Shown here one piece after another: positions 42,033 to 51,830 of a DNA stretch of 64,000 nt. Positions within the stretch are counted from its first letter, which is position 1; each line of letters begins with the position of its first letter. A program made the position numbers and the translations under genes. A model generated the notes under the pieces. That model worked only from the letters and a program-made list of their open reading frames with translations. It did not search any database and was not told the origin of the DNA. This DNA comes from Ensifer sp. PDNC004. Its GTDB lineage: Bacteria > Pseudomonadota > Alphaproteobacteria > Rhizobiales > Rhizobiaceae. Where the stretch lies: the NCBI RefSeq assembly GCF_016919405.1, contig NZ_CP070353.1, positions 620,001-684,000 of the forward strand. Reading direction: 5' to 3'.

Positions 42033-43268
42033 ATGAAATTACGTTCTTTCGCCGCCATGCTGGCAACCGCCGTGGCTCTACCGCTTGGTGCGGCCAGCGC
42101 CGCCGATCTCGAAGTCACGCATTGGTGGACATCAGGCGGTGAAGCCGCCGCAGTCGCCGAACTTGCCAAGGCTTTCGATGCGACGGGCAATCACTGGGTA
42201 GACGGCGCGATCGCCGGTTCCGGCGGCACCGCCCGTCCGATCATGATCAGCCGCATCACCGGTGGCGACCCGATGGGCGCCACGCAGTTCAACCACGGCC
42301 GTCAGGCGGAGGAGCTGGTCCAGGCCGGGCTGATGCGTGATCTCACCGATGTTGCGACCCGCGAGCACTGGAAGGACATCATCAAGCCGGCGAGCCTGCT
42401 CGATTCCTGCACGATCGACGGCAAGATCTATTGCGCCCCGGTCAACATCCACTCCTGGCAGTGGCTGTGGCTGTCGAATGCCGCCTTCAAGACGGCCGGC
42501 GTCGAGGTTCCGAAGAACTGGGACGAATTCGTTGCCGCCGCACCGGCGCTCGAAAAGGCAGGCATCGTGCCGCTCGCCGTCGGCGGTCAGCCGTGGCAGG
42601 CAGCCGGCGCCTTCGACGTGCTGATGGTGGCGATTGCCGGCAAGGATACCTTCCAGAAGGTCTTCGGTGACAAGGATGAGGAAGTGGCCGCGGGCCCCGA
42701 GATCGCCAAGGTCTTCAAGGCTGCCGACGACGCCCGCCGCATGTCGAAGGGTACCAATGTCCAGGACTGGAACCAGGCGACCAACATGGTGATTACCGGC
42801 AAGGCCGGCGGCCAGATCATGGGTGACTGGGCGCAAGGCGAATTCGCGCTTGCCGGCCAGAAGGCCGGAACCGACTACACCTGCTTGCCCGGTCTCGGTG
42901 TCAACGAGATCATCTCGACCGGTGGCGATGCCTTCTACTTCCCGCTGCTGAAGGATGAGGAGAAGTCGAAGGCCCAGGAGGCGCTTGCCTCGACGCTGCT
43001 CGATCCGAAGACGCAGGTGGCCTTCAACCTCAAGAAAGGCTCGCTGCCGGTGCGCGGTGACGTCGATCTTGCGGCTGCCAACGACTGCATGAAGAAGGGC
43101 CTGGACATTCTTGCCAAGGGCAACGTGATCCAGGGCACCGACCAGCTGCTTTCGGCCGACAGCCAGAAGCAGAAGGAGGACCTGTTCTCCGAATTCTTCG
43201 CCAACCCGTCGATCACGCCGGAAGACGCGCAGAAGCGCTTCGCCGACATCATCGCCGCGGCGGAGTAA
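42033..43268 (+). CDS. CUT1 sugar ABC transporter, periplasmic binding protein
   Basis: A 411-residue family 1 extracellular solute-binding protein. The signal peptide is at residues 1-24 (MKLRSFAAMLATAVALPLGAASA, cleavage at ASA-AD). The mature part begins DLEVTHWWTSGGEAAAVAELAKAF, then has KIYCAPVNIHSWQWLWLSN, which suggests an aromatic-rich sugar pocket, and QIMGDWAQGEFALAGQ. It delivers an oligosaccharide or monosaccharide to the permeases encoded next. The operon enzymes make beta-mannosides or mannose the best guess. The ATG at 42033 follows GGGAGGAG. A hairpin follows the stop. Confidence 0.92.
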   Translation: MKLRSFAAMLATAVALPLGAASAADLEVTHWWTSGGEAAAVAELAKAFDATGNHWVDGAIAGSGGTARPIMISRITGGDPMGATQFNHGRQAEELVQAGLMRDLTDVATREHWKDIIKPASLLDSCTIDGKIYCAPVNIHSWQWLWLSNAAFKTAGVEVPKNWDEFVAAAPALEKAGIVPLAVGGQPWQAAGAFDVLMVAIAGKDTFQKVFGDKDEEVAAGPEIAKVFKAADDARRMSKGTNVQDWNQATNMVITGKAGGQIMGDWAQGEFALAGQKAGTDYTCLPGLGVNEIISTGGDAFYFPLLKDEEKSKAQEALASTLLDPKTQVAFNLKKGSLPVRGDVDLAAANDCMKKGLDILAKGNVIQGTDQLLSADSQKQKEDLFSEFFANPSITPEDAQKRFADIIAAAE

Positions 43269-43279
43269 CCGCAACTGCC

Positions 43280-43313
43280 TTGACCGGCCTTGCTTTCAAA
43301 AGAGGCCGGTCAA
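43280..43313 (+). promoter_or_regulatory. Intercistronic hairpin between binding-protein and permease genes
   Basis: A perfect 10-bp stem TTGACCGGCC / GGCCGGTCAA with a 14-base loop, 11 bases after the stop, without a T-run. Such hairpins usually protect the binding-protein message so that it outnumbers the permeases. Confidence 0.6.
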
Positions 43314-43463
43314 AGCCTCCCATTCGGCGTGGCGTGACCGTGCCGGCAGTCCGCGCGTGATCGCGTTCGCGGGCCCTTGGGAGTGGTTGTCGCCCTGATG
43401 AGGCAAGGCGCAATTGGCGCTGCCCATCGTCCGAAACCCATTGCAGTTCCGGAGGAACAAAAC

Positions 43464-44372
43464 ATGGCAGGCTACACTCAGGGTTCGGGCCGACCGAACC
43501 AGTGGCTGCGGAACCTGAACGCGAAGATTGCCTCCGTCCCGATGATCCTGACGGCCGTGGTCATTTTCCTCGGCGGTACGATCTGGACGGTCGTCTATTC
43601 CTTCACCAATTCCAAGCTGTTGCCGCGGCTGTCCTTTGTCGGCCTCGACCAGTATGAGCGCCTGTGGGCGGCACCGCGCTGGCTGATTTCGGTGCAGAAT
43701 CTCGCGATCTACGGCATCTTTTCGCTGATCTTCAGCCTGGTGATCGGCTTCGTGCTGGCCGCATTGATGGACCAGAAGATCCGCTTCGAAAACACCTTCC
43801 GCACCATCATGCTCTATCCCTTTGCCCTGTCCTTCATCGTGACGGGCCTGGTGTGGCAATGGCTGCTCAATCCGGAATTCGGCATCCAGTCGGTGGTGCG
43901 CTCGCTCGGCTGGGAAAGCTTCACCTTCGACCCGCTCTATAATGCCGACATCGTCATCTACGGCATCCTGATCGCAGCCCTCTGGCAGGGCACCGGGCTC
44001 GTCATGTGCCTGATGCTTGCGGGGCTTCGCGGCATCGACGAGGACATCTGGAAGGCCGCGCGCGTCGACGGCATTCCGATGTGGAAGACCTATATCTTCG
44101 TCGTCATCCCGATGATGCGCGGCGTCTTCATCACCACGCTGGTGATCATCGCGAGCGGCATCGTCAAGGTCTACGACCTGGTGGTGGCGCAGACGAGCGG
44201 CGGCCCGGGCATCGCGTCGGAAGTGCCGGCAAAATACGTCTACGACTACATGTTCCAGGCTCAGAACCTCGGCCAGGGCTTCGCCGCCTCGACCATGATG
44301 CTCATCACCGTCGCCATCATCATCGTGCCTTGGGCCTATCTGGAATTCGGGGGAGGGCGCAAGCGTGTCTGA
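43464..44372 (+). CDS. CUT1 sugar ABC transporter permease 1 (MalF-type)
   Basis: A 302-residue inner-membrane permease with about six helices (VPMILTAVVIFLGGTIWTVVYSF; AIYGIFSLIFSLVIGFVLAALM). The EAA-loop, which contacts the ATPase, is GLRGIDEDIWKAARVDGIPMWKTYIFVVIPMM. The start at 43464 has GGAGGAACAAAAC upstream; the ORF from 43377 would begin in the hairpin region. It overlaps the second permease gene by 8 bp. Confidence 0.93.
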   Translation: MAGYTQGSGRPNQWLRNLNAKIASVPMILTAVVIFLGGTIWTVVYSFTNSKLLPRLSFVGLDQYERLWAAPRWLISVQNLAIYGIFSLIFSLVIGFVLAALMDQKIRFENTFRTIMLYPFALSFIVTGLVWQWLLNPEFGIQSVVRSLGWESFTFDPLYNADIVIYGILIAALWQGTGLVMCLMLAGLRGIDEDIWKAARVDGIPMWKTYIFVVIPMMRGVFITTLVIIASGIVKVYDLVVAQTSGGPGIASEVPAKYVYDYMFQAQNLGQGFAASTMMLITVAIIIVPWAYLEFGGGRKRV

Positions 44373-45315
44373 TATCGTTGCTTTCAATTCTGTGGCGGAA
44401 GAAGCCGCACCCAAGGCGCAGGCCGCGCGTGTCCTCGCCGGTCCCCGCGGCGCCAAGCCCCGCCGGGCGCTTTCCGGCCGCAACATCATGATCTACGGCA
44501 CGTTGATCGTCGTCGCGCTCTACTACCTGCTGCCGCTCTACGTGATGGTCATGACTTCGCTCAAGGGCATGCCGGAAATCCGGCTCGGCAACATCTTTGC
44601 CCCGCCGGTCGAAATCACCTTCGAGCCCTGGGTCAAGGCCTGGGCCAGCGCCTGCACGGGGCTCAACTGCGACGGGCTTTCGCGTGGCTTCTGGAACTCG
44701 GTGCGCATCACCGTTCCCTCGACGATCGTCTCGATCGCGATCGCCTCGGTCAACGGCTATGCGCTTGCCAACTGGCGCTTCAAGGGTGCGGAGCTGTTCT
44801 TCACCATCCTGATCGTCGGCGCCTTCATCCCCTATCAGGTGATGATCTATCCGATCGTCATCGTGCTCCGGGAACTGGGCATCTATGGCACGCTGACCGG
44901 CCTCATCATCGTGCACACCATCTTCGGCATGCCGATCCTGACGCTACTCTTCCGCAACTATTTCGCCGGTCTGCCGGAGGAACTGTTCAAGGCCGCGCGC
45001 GTCGATGGTGCCGGGTTCTGGACAATCTACTTCAAGATCATGCTGCCGATGTCGCTGCCGATCTTCGTCGTGGCGATGATCCTGCAGGTCACCGGCATCT
45101 GGAACGACTTCCTGTTCGGCGTCGTCTTCACCCGCCCGGAATATTACCCGATGACGGTTCAGCTCAACAACATCGTCAATTCGGTCCAGGGCGTGAAGGA
45201 ATACAACGTCAACATGGCGGCGACGATCCTGACCGGGGCGGTTCCGCTCTTCGTCTACTTCGTCTCCGGACGGCTTTTTGTCCGCGGTATCGCCGCCGGC
45301 GCAGTGAAAGGGTAA
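44365..45315 (+). CDS. CUT1 sugar ABC transporter permease 2 (MalG-type)
   Basis: A 316-residue permease with a 35-residue polar N-terminus, then about six helices (IMIYGTLIVVALYYLLPLYVMVMTSLKG; FTILIVGAFIPYQVMIYPIVIVL). The EAA-loop is GLPEELFKAARVDGAGFWTIYFKIMLPMS. The start is GTG at 44365, overlapping permease 1, with GGGGGAGGGC upstream. It is four bases from the ATPase gene. The pair forms the translocation pore. Confidence 0.93.
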   Translation: MSDIVAFNSVAEEAAPKAQAARVLAGPRGAKPRRALSGRNIMIYGTLIVVALYYLLPLYVMVMTSLKGMPEIRLGNIFAPPVEITFEPWVKAWASACTGLNCDGLSRGFWNSVRITVPSTIVSIAIASVNGYALANWRFKGAELFFTILIVGAFIPYQVMIYPIVIVLRELGIYGTLTGLIIVHTIFGMPILTLLFRNYFAGLPEELFKAARVDGAGFWTIYFKIMLPMSLPIFVVAMILQVTGIWNDFLFGVVFTRPEYYPMTVQLNNIVNSVQGVKEYNVNMAATILTGAVPLFVYFVSGRLFVRGIAAGAVKG

Positions 45316-45319
45316 CAAC

Positions 45320-46414
45320 ATGCAAAACGTCAGCGTATCGGTCAAAGACCTGTCGTTGAGCTTCGGTGCCGTCACTGTGCTCGACACGCTCAACCTCGAC
45401 ATCAAGGACGGCGAGTTCCTGGTGCTCTTGGGGTCGTCGGGCTGCGGCAAGTCGACCTTGCTCAACTGCATCGCAGGGCTGCTCGACGTCAGCGACGGGC
45501 AGATCTTCATCAAGAACAAGAACGTCACCTGGGAAGAACCGAAGGACCGCGGCATCGGCATGGTGTTCCAGTCCTACGCGCTCTATCCGCAGATGTCGGT
45601 GGAAAAGAACCTCTCCTTCGGCCTGCAGGTCGCCAAGGTTCCGAAGGAGGAGATCGACAAGCGCGTCAGCCGCGCCGCCGAAATCCTGCAGATCCAGCCG
45701 CTCCTGAAGCGCAAGCCTTCGGAACTTTCGGGCGGCCAGCGCCAGCGCGTTGCGATCGGCCGGGCGCTGGTGCGCGATGTCGACGTGTTCCTGTTCGACG
45801 AGCCGCTCTCCAACCTCGACGCCAAGCTGCGTTCGGAACTGCGCGTCGAGATCAAGCGGCTGCACCAGTCGCTGAAGAACACGATGATCTACGTCACCCA
45901 CGACCAGATCGAGGCGTTGACGCTGGCCGATCGCATTGCGGTCATGAAGAGCGGCGTGATCCAGCAGCTTGCCGATCCGATGACGATCTACAACGCCCCG
46001 GAAAACCTGTTCGTCGCCGGCTTCATCGGCTCGCCGTCGATGAACTTCTTCCGTGGCGAGCTGCAGCTGCGCGACCAGCGCGCCTATGTGCACGTCAACG
46101 GCGTCGATTTCGACGTGTCGGCCTATCCGTCGCGCGCACCCTTCGTGCATGGGCAGAAAGTCGTTCTTGGCCTCAGGCCTGAACACGTACGCGTCGACGA
46201 GGCAGCAAGCGGTGCTGCGGCCTCGCACCGGGCGGTGGTCGATATCGAGGAACCGATGGGCGCCGACAATCTGCTTTGGCTGAAGCTCGCCGGGCAATCG
46301 ATGTCGGTGCGCATCGCCGGCCAACGGCGCTATGCCCCGGGCACCGCGGTCACGCTATCCTTCGACATGGGCGTTGCCTCGATCTTCGATGCAACGAGCG
46401 AGAATCGCCTTTAA
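45320..46414 (+). CDS. CUT1 sugar ABC transporter ATPase (MalK/UgpC-type)
   Basis: A 364-residue ATPase. It has the Walker A GSSGCGKSTLLNCIAG, the Q-loop in MVFQSYALYPQMSVEKN, the signature ELSGGQRQRVAIGRALVRD, the Walker B VFLFDEPLSNLDAKLR and the switch His in IYVTHDQIEA. The C-terminal TOBE/OB regulatory domain covers residues about 235-364 (FIGSPSMNFFRGEL; VVLGLRPEHVRVDE). It energises the importer. The ATG at 45320 follows AAAGGGTAACAAC. GH2 beta-mannosidase follows after 91 bases. Confidence 0.95.
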   Translation: MQNVSVSVKDLSLSFGAVTVLDTLNLDIKDGEFLVLLGSSGCGKSTLLNCIAGLLDVSDGQIFIKNKNVTWEEPKDRGIGMVFQSYALYPQMSVEKNLSFGLQVAKVPKEEIDKRVSRAAEILQIQPLLKRKPSELSGGQRQRVAIGRALVRDVDVFLFDEPLSNLDAKLRSELRVEIKRLHQSLKNTMIYVTHDQIEALTLADRIAVMKSGVIQQLADPMTIYNAPENLFVAGFIGSPSMNFFRGELQLRDQRAYVHVNGVDFDVSAYPSRAPFVHGQKVVLGLRPEHVRVDEAASGAAASHRAVVDIEEPMGADNLLWLKLAGQSMSVRIAGQRRYAPGTAVTLSFDMGVASIFDATSENRL

Positions 46415-46505
46415 ACAATGGAGATGGCACCGGGCGGAACTGCCACCCGGCCCATCCCGACAATGACTGTGCCGGCACAGCCGGTCGACCCCATGGAATA
46501 CGACA

Positions 46506-48980
46506 ATGCTCTCTGAGGACTACACCCGCACAGCCATCCGCCTCGACCTTGCGGGGGATTGGCAGCTCTCCTCCGTCGACAACAGCCACACGCTGGCGAT
46601 CGCGCTGCCGGGCGACGTGCACTCGGCATTGCAGAAGGCCGGCGTGATCGACGATCCCTATGTCGGCCGCAACGAGAACGACGTGCAGTGGGTGGCGCAC
46701 AAGGACTGGGTAATCGAGCGCACGGTGTCGGTCGCGGCTGCGGACCTCGCTGGCCATTGGTATCTCGACCTAGAATGCCTCGACACGGTCGCGTCCGTCT
46801 TCGTCAACGACAAGCCGGTGCTCGAAGCCGAGAACTGCTTCCGCCGCTATCGGCCTGACGTTTCGAAGGCACTCGTCGCCGGCGAAAACCGCATTCGCAT
46901 CGTGCTGCATTCCTCGATATCAGAGGGCGCGCGCCGTCAGGCGGAGCAGCCCTTCTACGTGCCCTATCATCCCGGCAATTCGCCGATCGCCAACGGCAAC
47001 ATGCTGCGCAAGCCCCAGTGCCATTTCGGCTGGGACTGGAACCTCGCGATCGCGCCGCTCGGCGTCTACGGCGAGATTTCGCTGCGCCGGCTGGAGATCG
47101 CCCGCATCGAGCATGTGACGACCCGGCAGGTCTGGCTCGAGGACGGCAGCGTCGATCTCGTGGTGACGCTGACGCTCTTTGCCGATGGGCCGGGCATCGT
47201 GCCAGTGCATTTCTCGCTCGACGAGGACCGCGAACGACTGGACTGCGCCGTCGGCAAGGGCGAGACACGCATCACCCATGTCTTCACTGTGAGCGAACCC
47301 AAGCTCTGGTGGCCGGCCGGTAGCGGCGAACAAGATCTCTCGAAGCTGACGGTCGAGGTGCCGCAAGAGCAGGTAACGCGCCAGATCGGTTTGCGCACCA
47401 TCGAGCTTCTGACCGACAAGGACGAGGCCGGCAGCCGCTTTGCCTTCCGCGTCAACGGCCGCGAAATCTTCTGCAAGGGCGCCAACTGGATCCCGGCCGA
47501 TGCGCTGGCGTCGCGGGTAACGCGCGACGGCGTCGAGGATCTTTTGACCTCGGCGGTCGATGCCAACATGAACATGATCCGCGTCTGGGGCGGCGGCTTC
47601 TACGAGCCGGACTGGTTCTACGATCTCTGCGACCGTCTCGGGCTCATGGTCTGGCAGGACTTCATGTTCGCCTGCAACCTCTATCCCTCGACGCCGGATT
47701 TCCTGGAGAACGTTGCGGCCGAAGTGGACTATCAGGCCAAGCGCCTGTCGTCGCATCCATCGATCGCTGTCTGGTGCGGTGACAACGAGCTTGTCGGCGC
47801 GCTCACCTGGTTCGACGAGCCGCGCAAGGATCGCGACCGCTATCTCGTCTCCTATGACCGGCTGAACCGCACCATCGAGGTGGCGCTGAAGGCGGCACTG
47901 CCCGAGGCGATCTGGTGGCCGTCGAGCCCGGCGTCCGGCTATCTCGACTTCGGCGACGCCTGGCACGCCGATGGCTCCGGCGACATGCACTACTGGTCGG
48001 TCTGGCACGAGAACAAGTCGTTCGACAATTATCGCAGCGTGCGTCCACGCTTCTGCTCGGAGTTCGGCTTCCAGTCCTATACGTCGATGCCGGTCATTCG
48101 GCAGTTCGCGGCCGAGAAGGATCTCAACATCGCGTCGCCTGTCATCGAGAGCCACCAGAAGAATGTCGGCGGCAACGAGCGCATCGCCGGCACGATGTTC
48201 CGTTACTTCCGCTTCCCCAAGGATTTCCCGAGCTTCGTCTACCTGAGCCAGATCCAGCAGGGACTGGCGATCAAAACCGCCGTCGACTACTGGCGCTCGC
48301 TGAAGCCCCATTGCATGGGCACGCTCTACTGGCAGCTCAACGACACCTGGCCGGTCGCCTCCTGGTCGAGCCTCGACTATGGCGGCAGCTGGAAGGCGAT
48401 GCACTACATGGTGCGGCGCTTCTTCCAGCCGGTCTCGGTCGCGGCCATCCCGTCGGCTGACGGCAAGGAGATCGCTTTCTCGATGGTCAACGACACCGCT
48501 GAGCCCGTGACCGTCGAGCTGCAGACCTTCCTCGTTTCGCTCGACGGCCAGCGCACGCCGCTCGCGGCTGTCGCCGGCACCTGCAGCCCGGACCGGGCGG
48601 CAACGCTGGCGACGCTTGCAGCTTTCGACATTCCGGAAGGCGACCTGCTGTTCTGGTCTTTCGAGGCATCGAACGGCATGCGGGGCGAGGGGCACCACGT
48701 CAACGGCACCTACAAGGCGCTGGACCTCAAGCCCTCCGGCCTGACGCTCGACGTGGCGCCTGCGGGCGAGGGCGCCTTTGATGTCACGGTCAAGGCGAGC
48801 GGCCTGGCGCTGCATGTGATGATCGAGGCGGATGTCGCCGGGCGCTATTCCGACAACGCGTTCGACCTCCTGGCCGGCGAGACCAAGGTCATCCGCTTCA
48901 CCCCGAAGGTGCCGCTTGGCGCGGGTGAGCGTCCGCGCTTTGTCGCCTTCGATCTCGAATCCTGCCAGGGAAAGGGCTGA
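46506..48980 (+). CDS. GH2 family beta-mannosidase-like glycosidase
   Basis: An 824-residue cytoplasmic glycoside hydrolase with no signal peptide. The GH2 sugar-binding domain covers about 1-190 (NMLRKPQCHFGWDWN near 168, the beta-mannosidase fingerprint). An Ig-like domain and a TIM barrel follow. The acid/base is Glu428 in AVWCGDNELVG and the nucleophile Glu519 in RPRFCSEFGFQS; YWQLNDTWPVASWSSLDYGG lies near 600. It should release mannose from imported beta-mannosides such as mannobiose. The ATG at 46506 is chosen for homology start; its ribosome site is weak. It lies in the importer operon and is followed after 5 bases by the isomerase gene. Confidence 0.88.
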   Translation: MLSEDYTRTAIRLDLAGDWQLSSVDNSHTLAIALPGDVHSALQKAGVIDDPYVGRNENDVQWVAHKDWVIERTVSVAAADLAGHWYLDLECLDTVASVFVNDKPVLEAENCFRRYRPDVSKALVAGENRIRIVLHSSISEGARRQAEQPFYVPYHPGNSPIANGNMLRKPQCHFGWDWNLAIAPLGVYGEISLRRLEIARIEHVTTRQVWLEDGSVDLVVTLTLFADGPGIVPVHFSLDEDRERLDCAVGKGETRITHVFTVSEPKLWWPAGSGEQDLSKLTVEVPQEQVTRQIGLRTIELLTDKDEAGSRFAFRVNGREIFCKGANWIPADALASRVTRDGVEDLLTSAVDANMNMIRVWGGGFYEPDWFYDLCDRLGLMVWQDFMFACNLYPSTPDFLENVAAEVDYQAKRLSSHPSIAVWCGDNELVGALTWFDEPRKDRDRYLVSYDRLNRTIEVALKAALPEAIWWPSSPASGYLDFGDAWHADGSGDMHYWSVWHENKSFDNYRSVRPRFCSEFGFQSYTSMPVIRQFAAEKDLNIASPVIESHQKNVGGNERIAGTMFRYFRFPKDFPSFVYLSQIQQGLAIKTAVDYWRSLKPHCMGTLYWQLNDTWPVASWSSLDYGGSWKAMHYMVRRFFQPVSVAAIPSADGKEIAFSMVNDTAEPVTVELQTFLVSLDGQRTPLAAVAGTCSPDRAATLATLAAFDIPEGDLLFWSFEASNGMRGEGHHVNGTYKALDLKPSGLTLDVAPAGEGAFDVTVKASGLALHVMIEADVAGRYSDNAFDLLAGETKVIRFTPKVPLGAGERPRFVAFDLESCQGKG

Positions 48981-48985
48981 CCGCC

Positions 48986-49675
48986 ATGAAACGCAGCCAC
49001 GTCAACGACATCATCGCCGAAAGCGATGCCTTCATGAAGAGCTTCGGCTTCACCCTGCCGCCCTTTGCCTACTGGTCGCCGGAGCAGCTTAAGGTGCGTG
49101 TCCGGTCCGACAGCCCGACGATCTTCGACGCCCGGCTTGGCTGGGACATCACCGACTATGGCAAGGGCCGCTTCGACCAGTTGGGCCTCGTGCTCTTCAC
49201 CCTGCGCAACGGCAATGCCGCGAACCTGACCACCGGGCAGGGCATGGTCTATGCCGAAAAGCTGATGATCACCGCCAAGGATCAGGTCAATCCGCTGCAT
49301 CGTCATGCGGTCAAGACCGAGGATATCATCAACCGTGGCGGCGGCGCGCTGGTGCTGCAGATGTACAACTCCAAGCCCGACGGCTCGGTCGACGAAGAGA
49401 GCGACGTGGTTGTCGCCACCGATGCGCGCCTGCGCACGCTCAAAGCCGGCGACCTCCTGAAGCTGAAGGCTGGTGAAAGCGTCACGCTGCTGCCCGGCAA
49501 CTGGCACGCCTTCTGGGCGGAAGGCGCCGACGTGCTGATGGGCGAAGTCTCGACCGTCAACGACGATCTCACCGACAACTACTTCCGCGAGCCTGTCGGT
49601 CGCTTCTCGGCGATCGAGGAGGACGCAAGCCCAACCCACCTCTTGGTGTCGGACTACGACACCTGGCTCAAGTGA
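48986..49675 (+). CDS. D-lyxose/D-mannose ketol-isomerase-like cupin
   Basis: A 229-residue cupin of the D-lyxose isomerase family. Metal ligands are seen in NPLHRHAVKTEDIINRGGG (two His, then Lys and Glu) and the late His in LPGNWHAFWAEGA. This family interconverts D-lyxose with D-xylulose and D-mannose with D-fructose. Next to a beta-mannosidase the likely job is mannose to fructose, bypassing mannose-6-phosphate isomerase, but substrate preference cannot be read here. The ATG at 48986 is six bases after the GH2 stop, with AAAGGGCTGACCGCC upstream. Confidence 0.85.
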   Translation: MKRSHVNDIIAESDAFMKSFGFTLPPFAYWSPEQLKVRVRSDSPTIFDARLGWDITDYGKGRFDQLGLVLFTLRNGNAANLTTGQGMVYAEKLMITAKDQVNPLHRHAVKTEDIINRGGGALVLQMYNSKPDGSVDEESDVVVATDARLRTLKAGDLLKLKAGESVTLLPGNWHAFWAEGADVLMGEVSTVNDDLTDNYFREPVGRFSAIEEDASPTHLLVSDYDTWLK

Positions 49676-49745
49676 TCCCCAGGACCCGACAATCCCAAGC
49701 CCCCTTAGCCCCCCAAGGACCCAAGACGAAATCGAGGAGGATTTC

Positions 49746-50507
49746 ATGAAGGACGTCAGTTTCCAGCTCTATAGCGCCCGCAATTTCCCGCCTTTCGCCA
49801 ATGTGCTGAAGGCGCTCGGCGATGCCGGCTACAGCCAGGTCGAAGGCTATGGCGCGCTCTATGCGGCGCTCAGCGACGCGGAGATCGCGAGCTTCAAGGA
49901 AGGTCTCGACGAGAACGGCCTTGCCATGCCGACCGCCCATTTCGGTCTCGACATGCTCGAGAGCGATCCGGCCCGCGTGCTCGAAATCGCCAAAGCGCTC
50001 GGCATCAAGGCGATCTATTGCCCCTACCTGATGCCCGACCAGCGCCCGACCGATGCCGCCGGCTGGCGTGCCTTCGGCGAGCGGCTGCAGAAGGCCGGCA
50101 AGCCCTATCGCGACGCCGGGCTGATCTTCGGCTGGCACAACCACGACTTCGAGTTCCTTGCCCTGCCTGACGGCAGCATCCCGCAGGACCTGATCTTTGA
50201 GGGCGGACCGGATCTCTCGTGGGAAGCCGATGTCGCCTGGATCATCCGCGGCGGTGCCGACCCGATCGCCTGGATCAAGAAGTACGGCAACCGCATCACC
50301 GCCGTGCACGTGAAGGACATCGCGCCTTCGGGCGAGAAGAAGGACGAGGACGGCTGGGCCGATGTCGGCGAGGGCACCGTCGACTGGAAGGGCCTGTTCC
50401 AGGCGCTCTCGGGGACCAAGGCGCGCTATTTCATCGCCGAGCACGACAATCCGAGCGATTTCAAACGCTTCGCCAAGCGTTCGCTCGCCTCCATTCAATC
50501 CTATTGA
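49746..50507 (+). CDS. Sugar phosphate isomerase/epimerase-like TIM-barrel protein
   Basis: A 253-residue xylose-isomerase-like TIM barrel (AP-endonuclease 2 superfamily). It begins KDVSFQLYSARNFPPFANVLKALGDAGYSQVEG. Metal-site candidates are the Glu and His residues in FGWHNHDFEF and AVHVKDIAPSGEK, then the Glu in YFIAEHDNPSDF near the end. Members epimerise or isomerise sugars, inosose or keto-sugars. The ATG at 49746 has GAGGAGGATTTC upstream. With the Gfo/Idh enzyme 15 bases downstream it forms a pair seen in keto-sugar pathways. Confidence 0.85.
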   Translation: MKDVSFQLYSARNFPPFANVLKALGDAGYSQVEGYGALYAALSDAEIASFKEGLDENGLAMPTAHFGLDMLESDPARVLEIAKALGIKAIYCPYLMPDQRPTDAAGWRAFGERLQKAGKPYRDAGLIFGWHNHDFEFLALPDGSIPQDLIFEGGPDLSWEADVAWIIRGGADPIAWIKKYGNRITAVHVKDIAPSGEKKDEDGWADVGEGTVDWKGLFQALSGTKARYFIAEHDNPSDFKRFAKRSLASIQSY

Positions 50508-50522
50508 GAAGCAGGTTCATCC

Positions 50523-51701
50523 ATGACCAAGGAACTTGGCGTCGGCATCATCGGATGCGGCAATATCTCCACCACCTACTTCAAGCTCGCCCCGCTCTTT
50601 AAGGGCATCAAGGTCGTCGCCTGCGCTGACCTCAACCCGGCAGCTGCCGAGGCACGAGCGACTGAGTACGGCGTCGAGGCCCAGAGCATCGAGGCGCTGC
50701 TCACCAATCCTGCCGTCGACATCGTCGTCAACCTGACGATCCCGGATGCGCACTATCCGGTGTCCAAGGCGATCCTCGAAGCGGGCAAGCACGTCTATTC
50801 CGAAAAGCCGCTGGTGCTCTCGCTCGAGCAGGGCGAAGAGCTCAGGGCAATCGCCAAGGCGAAGGGCCTTTCGGTCGGCTGCGCCCCCGACACCTTCCTC
50901 GGAGGGGCGCATCAGCTTACCCGCAGCGCGGTCGATGCCGGCAAGATCGGCCGGGTGACGTCCGGCACGTGCCACGTCATGAGCCCGGGCATGGAGATGT
51001 GGCACCCGAACCCGGATTTCTTCTTCCTGCCCGGCGGCGGCCCGATCCTCGATCTCGGTCCCTATTACATCGCCAACCTGATCAACCTGATCGGCCCTGT
51101 GAAGCGCGTGGCGGCGCTCGCCACCATGGCCAACCCGACCCGCACGATCACCAGCGAGCCGCGCAAGGGCGAGGTGATCCCGGTCAAGACCCCCACCAAC
51201 ATCCACGCACTGCTCGAATTTGACAACGGCGCGACCATCACGCTGTCGGCGAGCTGGGATGTCTGGTCGCACCGCCATGCCAACATGGAGCTCTATGGCA
51301 CTGAAGGCTCGCTCTATGTGCCCGATCCGAACTTCTTCGGCGGAACCGTGGAGATCAGCGGGCAGGACAAGAACATCCAGCCGCTGGAAGCCTGGGATCA
51401 TCCCTTCGGCATCGCCAACCAGGAGCACCCGCAGGGACCGATGGCGAACTACCGCACCGCCGGTCTTGCGGACATGGCGCTCGCGATCCTCGAAGGCCGC
51501 GATGCCCGCTGCTCGCTCGACCGCGCACTGCACGGCGTCGACGTCATGGTGTCGATCCTGAAGTCCGGCGAGGAGGGGCGGTTCATCGAGCTTTCCACCA
51601 CCTGCACCCAGCCGGCCGCCCTCGGCATCGAGGAGGCGCGGGCGCTGTTGCGTGAGCCGCAGGAAGAAATATCGGGAAATCGCGTCGCTGCGGCTTCATA
51701 G
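50523..51701 (+). CDS. Gfo/Idh/MocA family NAD(P)-dependent sugar dehydrogenase
   Basis: A 392-residue oxidoreductase. The N-terminal Rossmann fold begins GVGIIGCGNISTTYFKLAPLF, and the catalytic Lys is in HVYSEKPLVLSLEQG. The C-terminal domain has GGGPILDLGPYYIANLINLIGP, in which the conserved Asp and the Tyr/His position of the family fall. Substrates are typically sugars or cyclitols oxidised at C1 or C3. It is the last gene of the main operon; 129 bases separate it from the aldo/keto reductase. Confidence 0.9.
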   Translation: MTKELGVGIIGCGNISTTYFKLAPLFKGIKVVACADLNPAAAEARATEYGVEAQSIEALLTNPAVDIVVNLTIPDAHYPVSKAILEAGKHVYSEKPLVLSLEQGEELRAIAKAKGLSVGCAPDTFLGGAHQLTRSAVDAGKIGRVTSGTCHVMSPGMEMWHPNPDFFFLPGGGPILDLGPYYIANLINLIGPVKRVAALATMANPTRTITSEPRKGEVIPVKTPTNIHALLEFDNGATITLSASWDVWSHRHANMELYGTEGSLYVPDPNFFGGTVEISGQDKNIQPLEAWDHPFGIANQEHPQGPMANYRTAGLADMALAILEGRDARCSLDRALHGVDVMVSILKSGEEGRFIELSTTCTQPAALGIEEARALLREPQEEISGNRVAAAS

Positions 51702-51830
51702 CGGCAGCCGACAGGTTTAGACCTTTGTGACTTCAGGTTTCCGCTGCGGCCAGCCGCACCGGAAACCGTTTCATTTTGAGGGTGGCGGAAAGGTTCGCCA
51801 TCCGGACATGGATCGCGGAGGATTTTTGCG

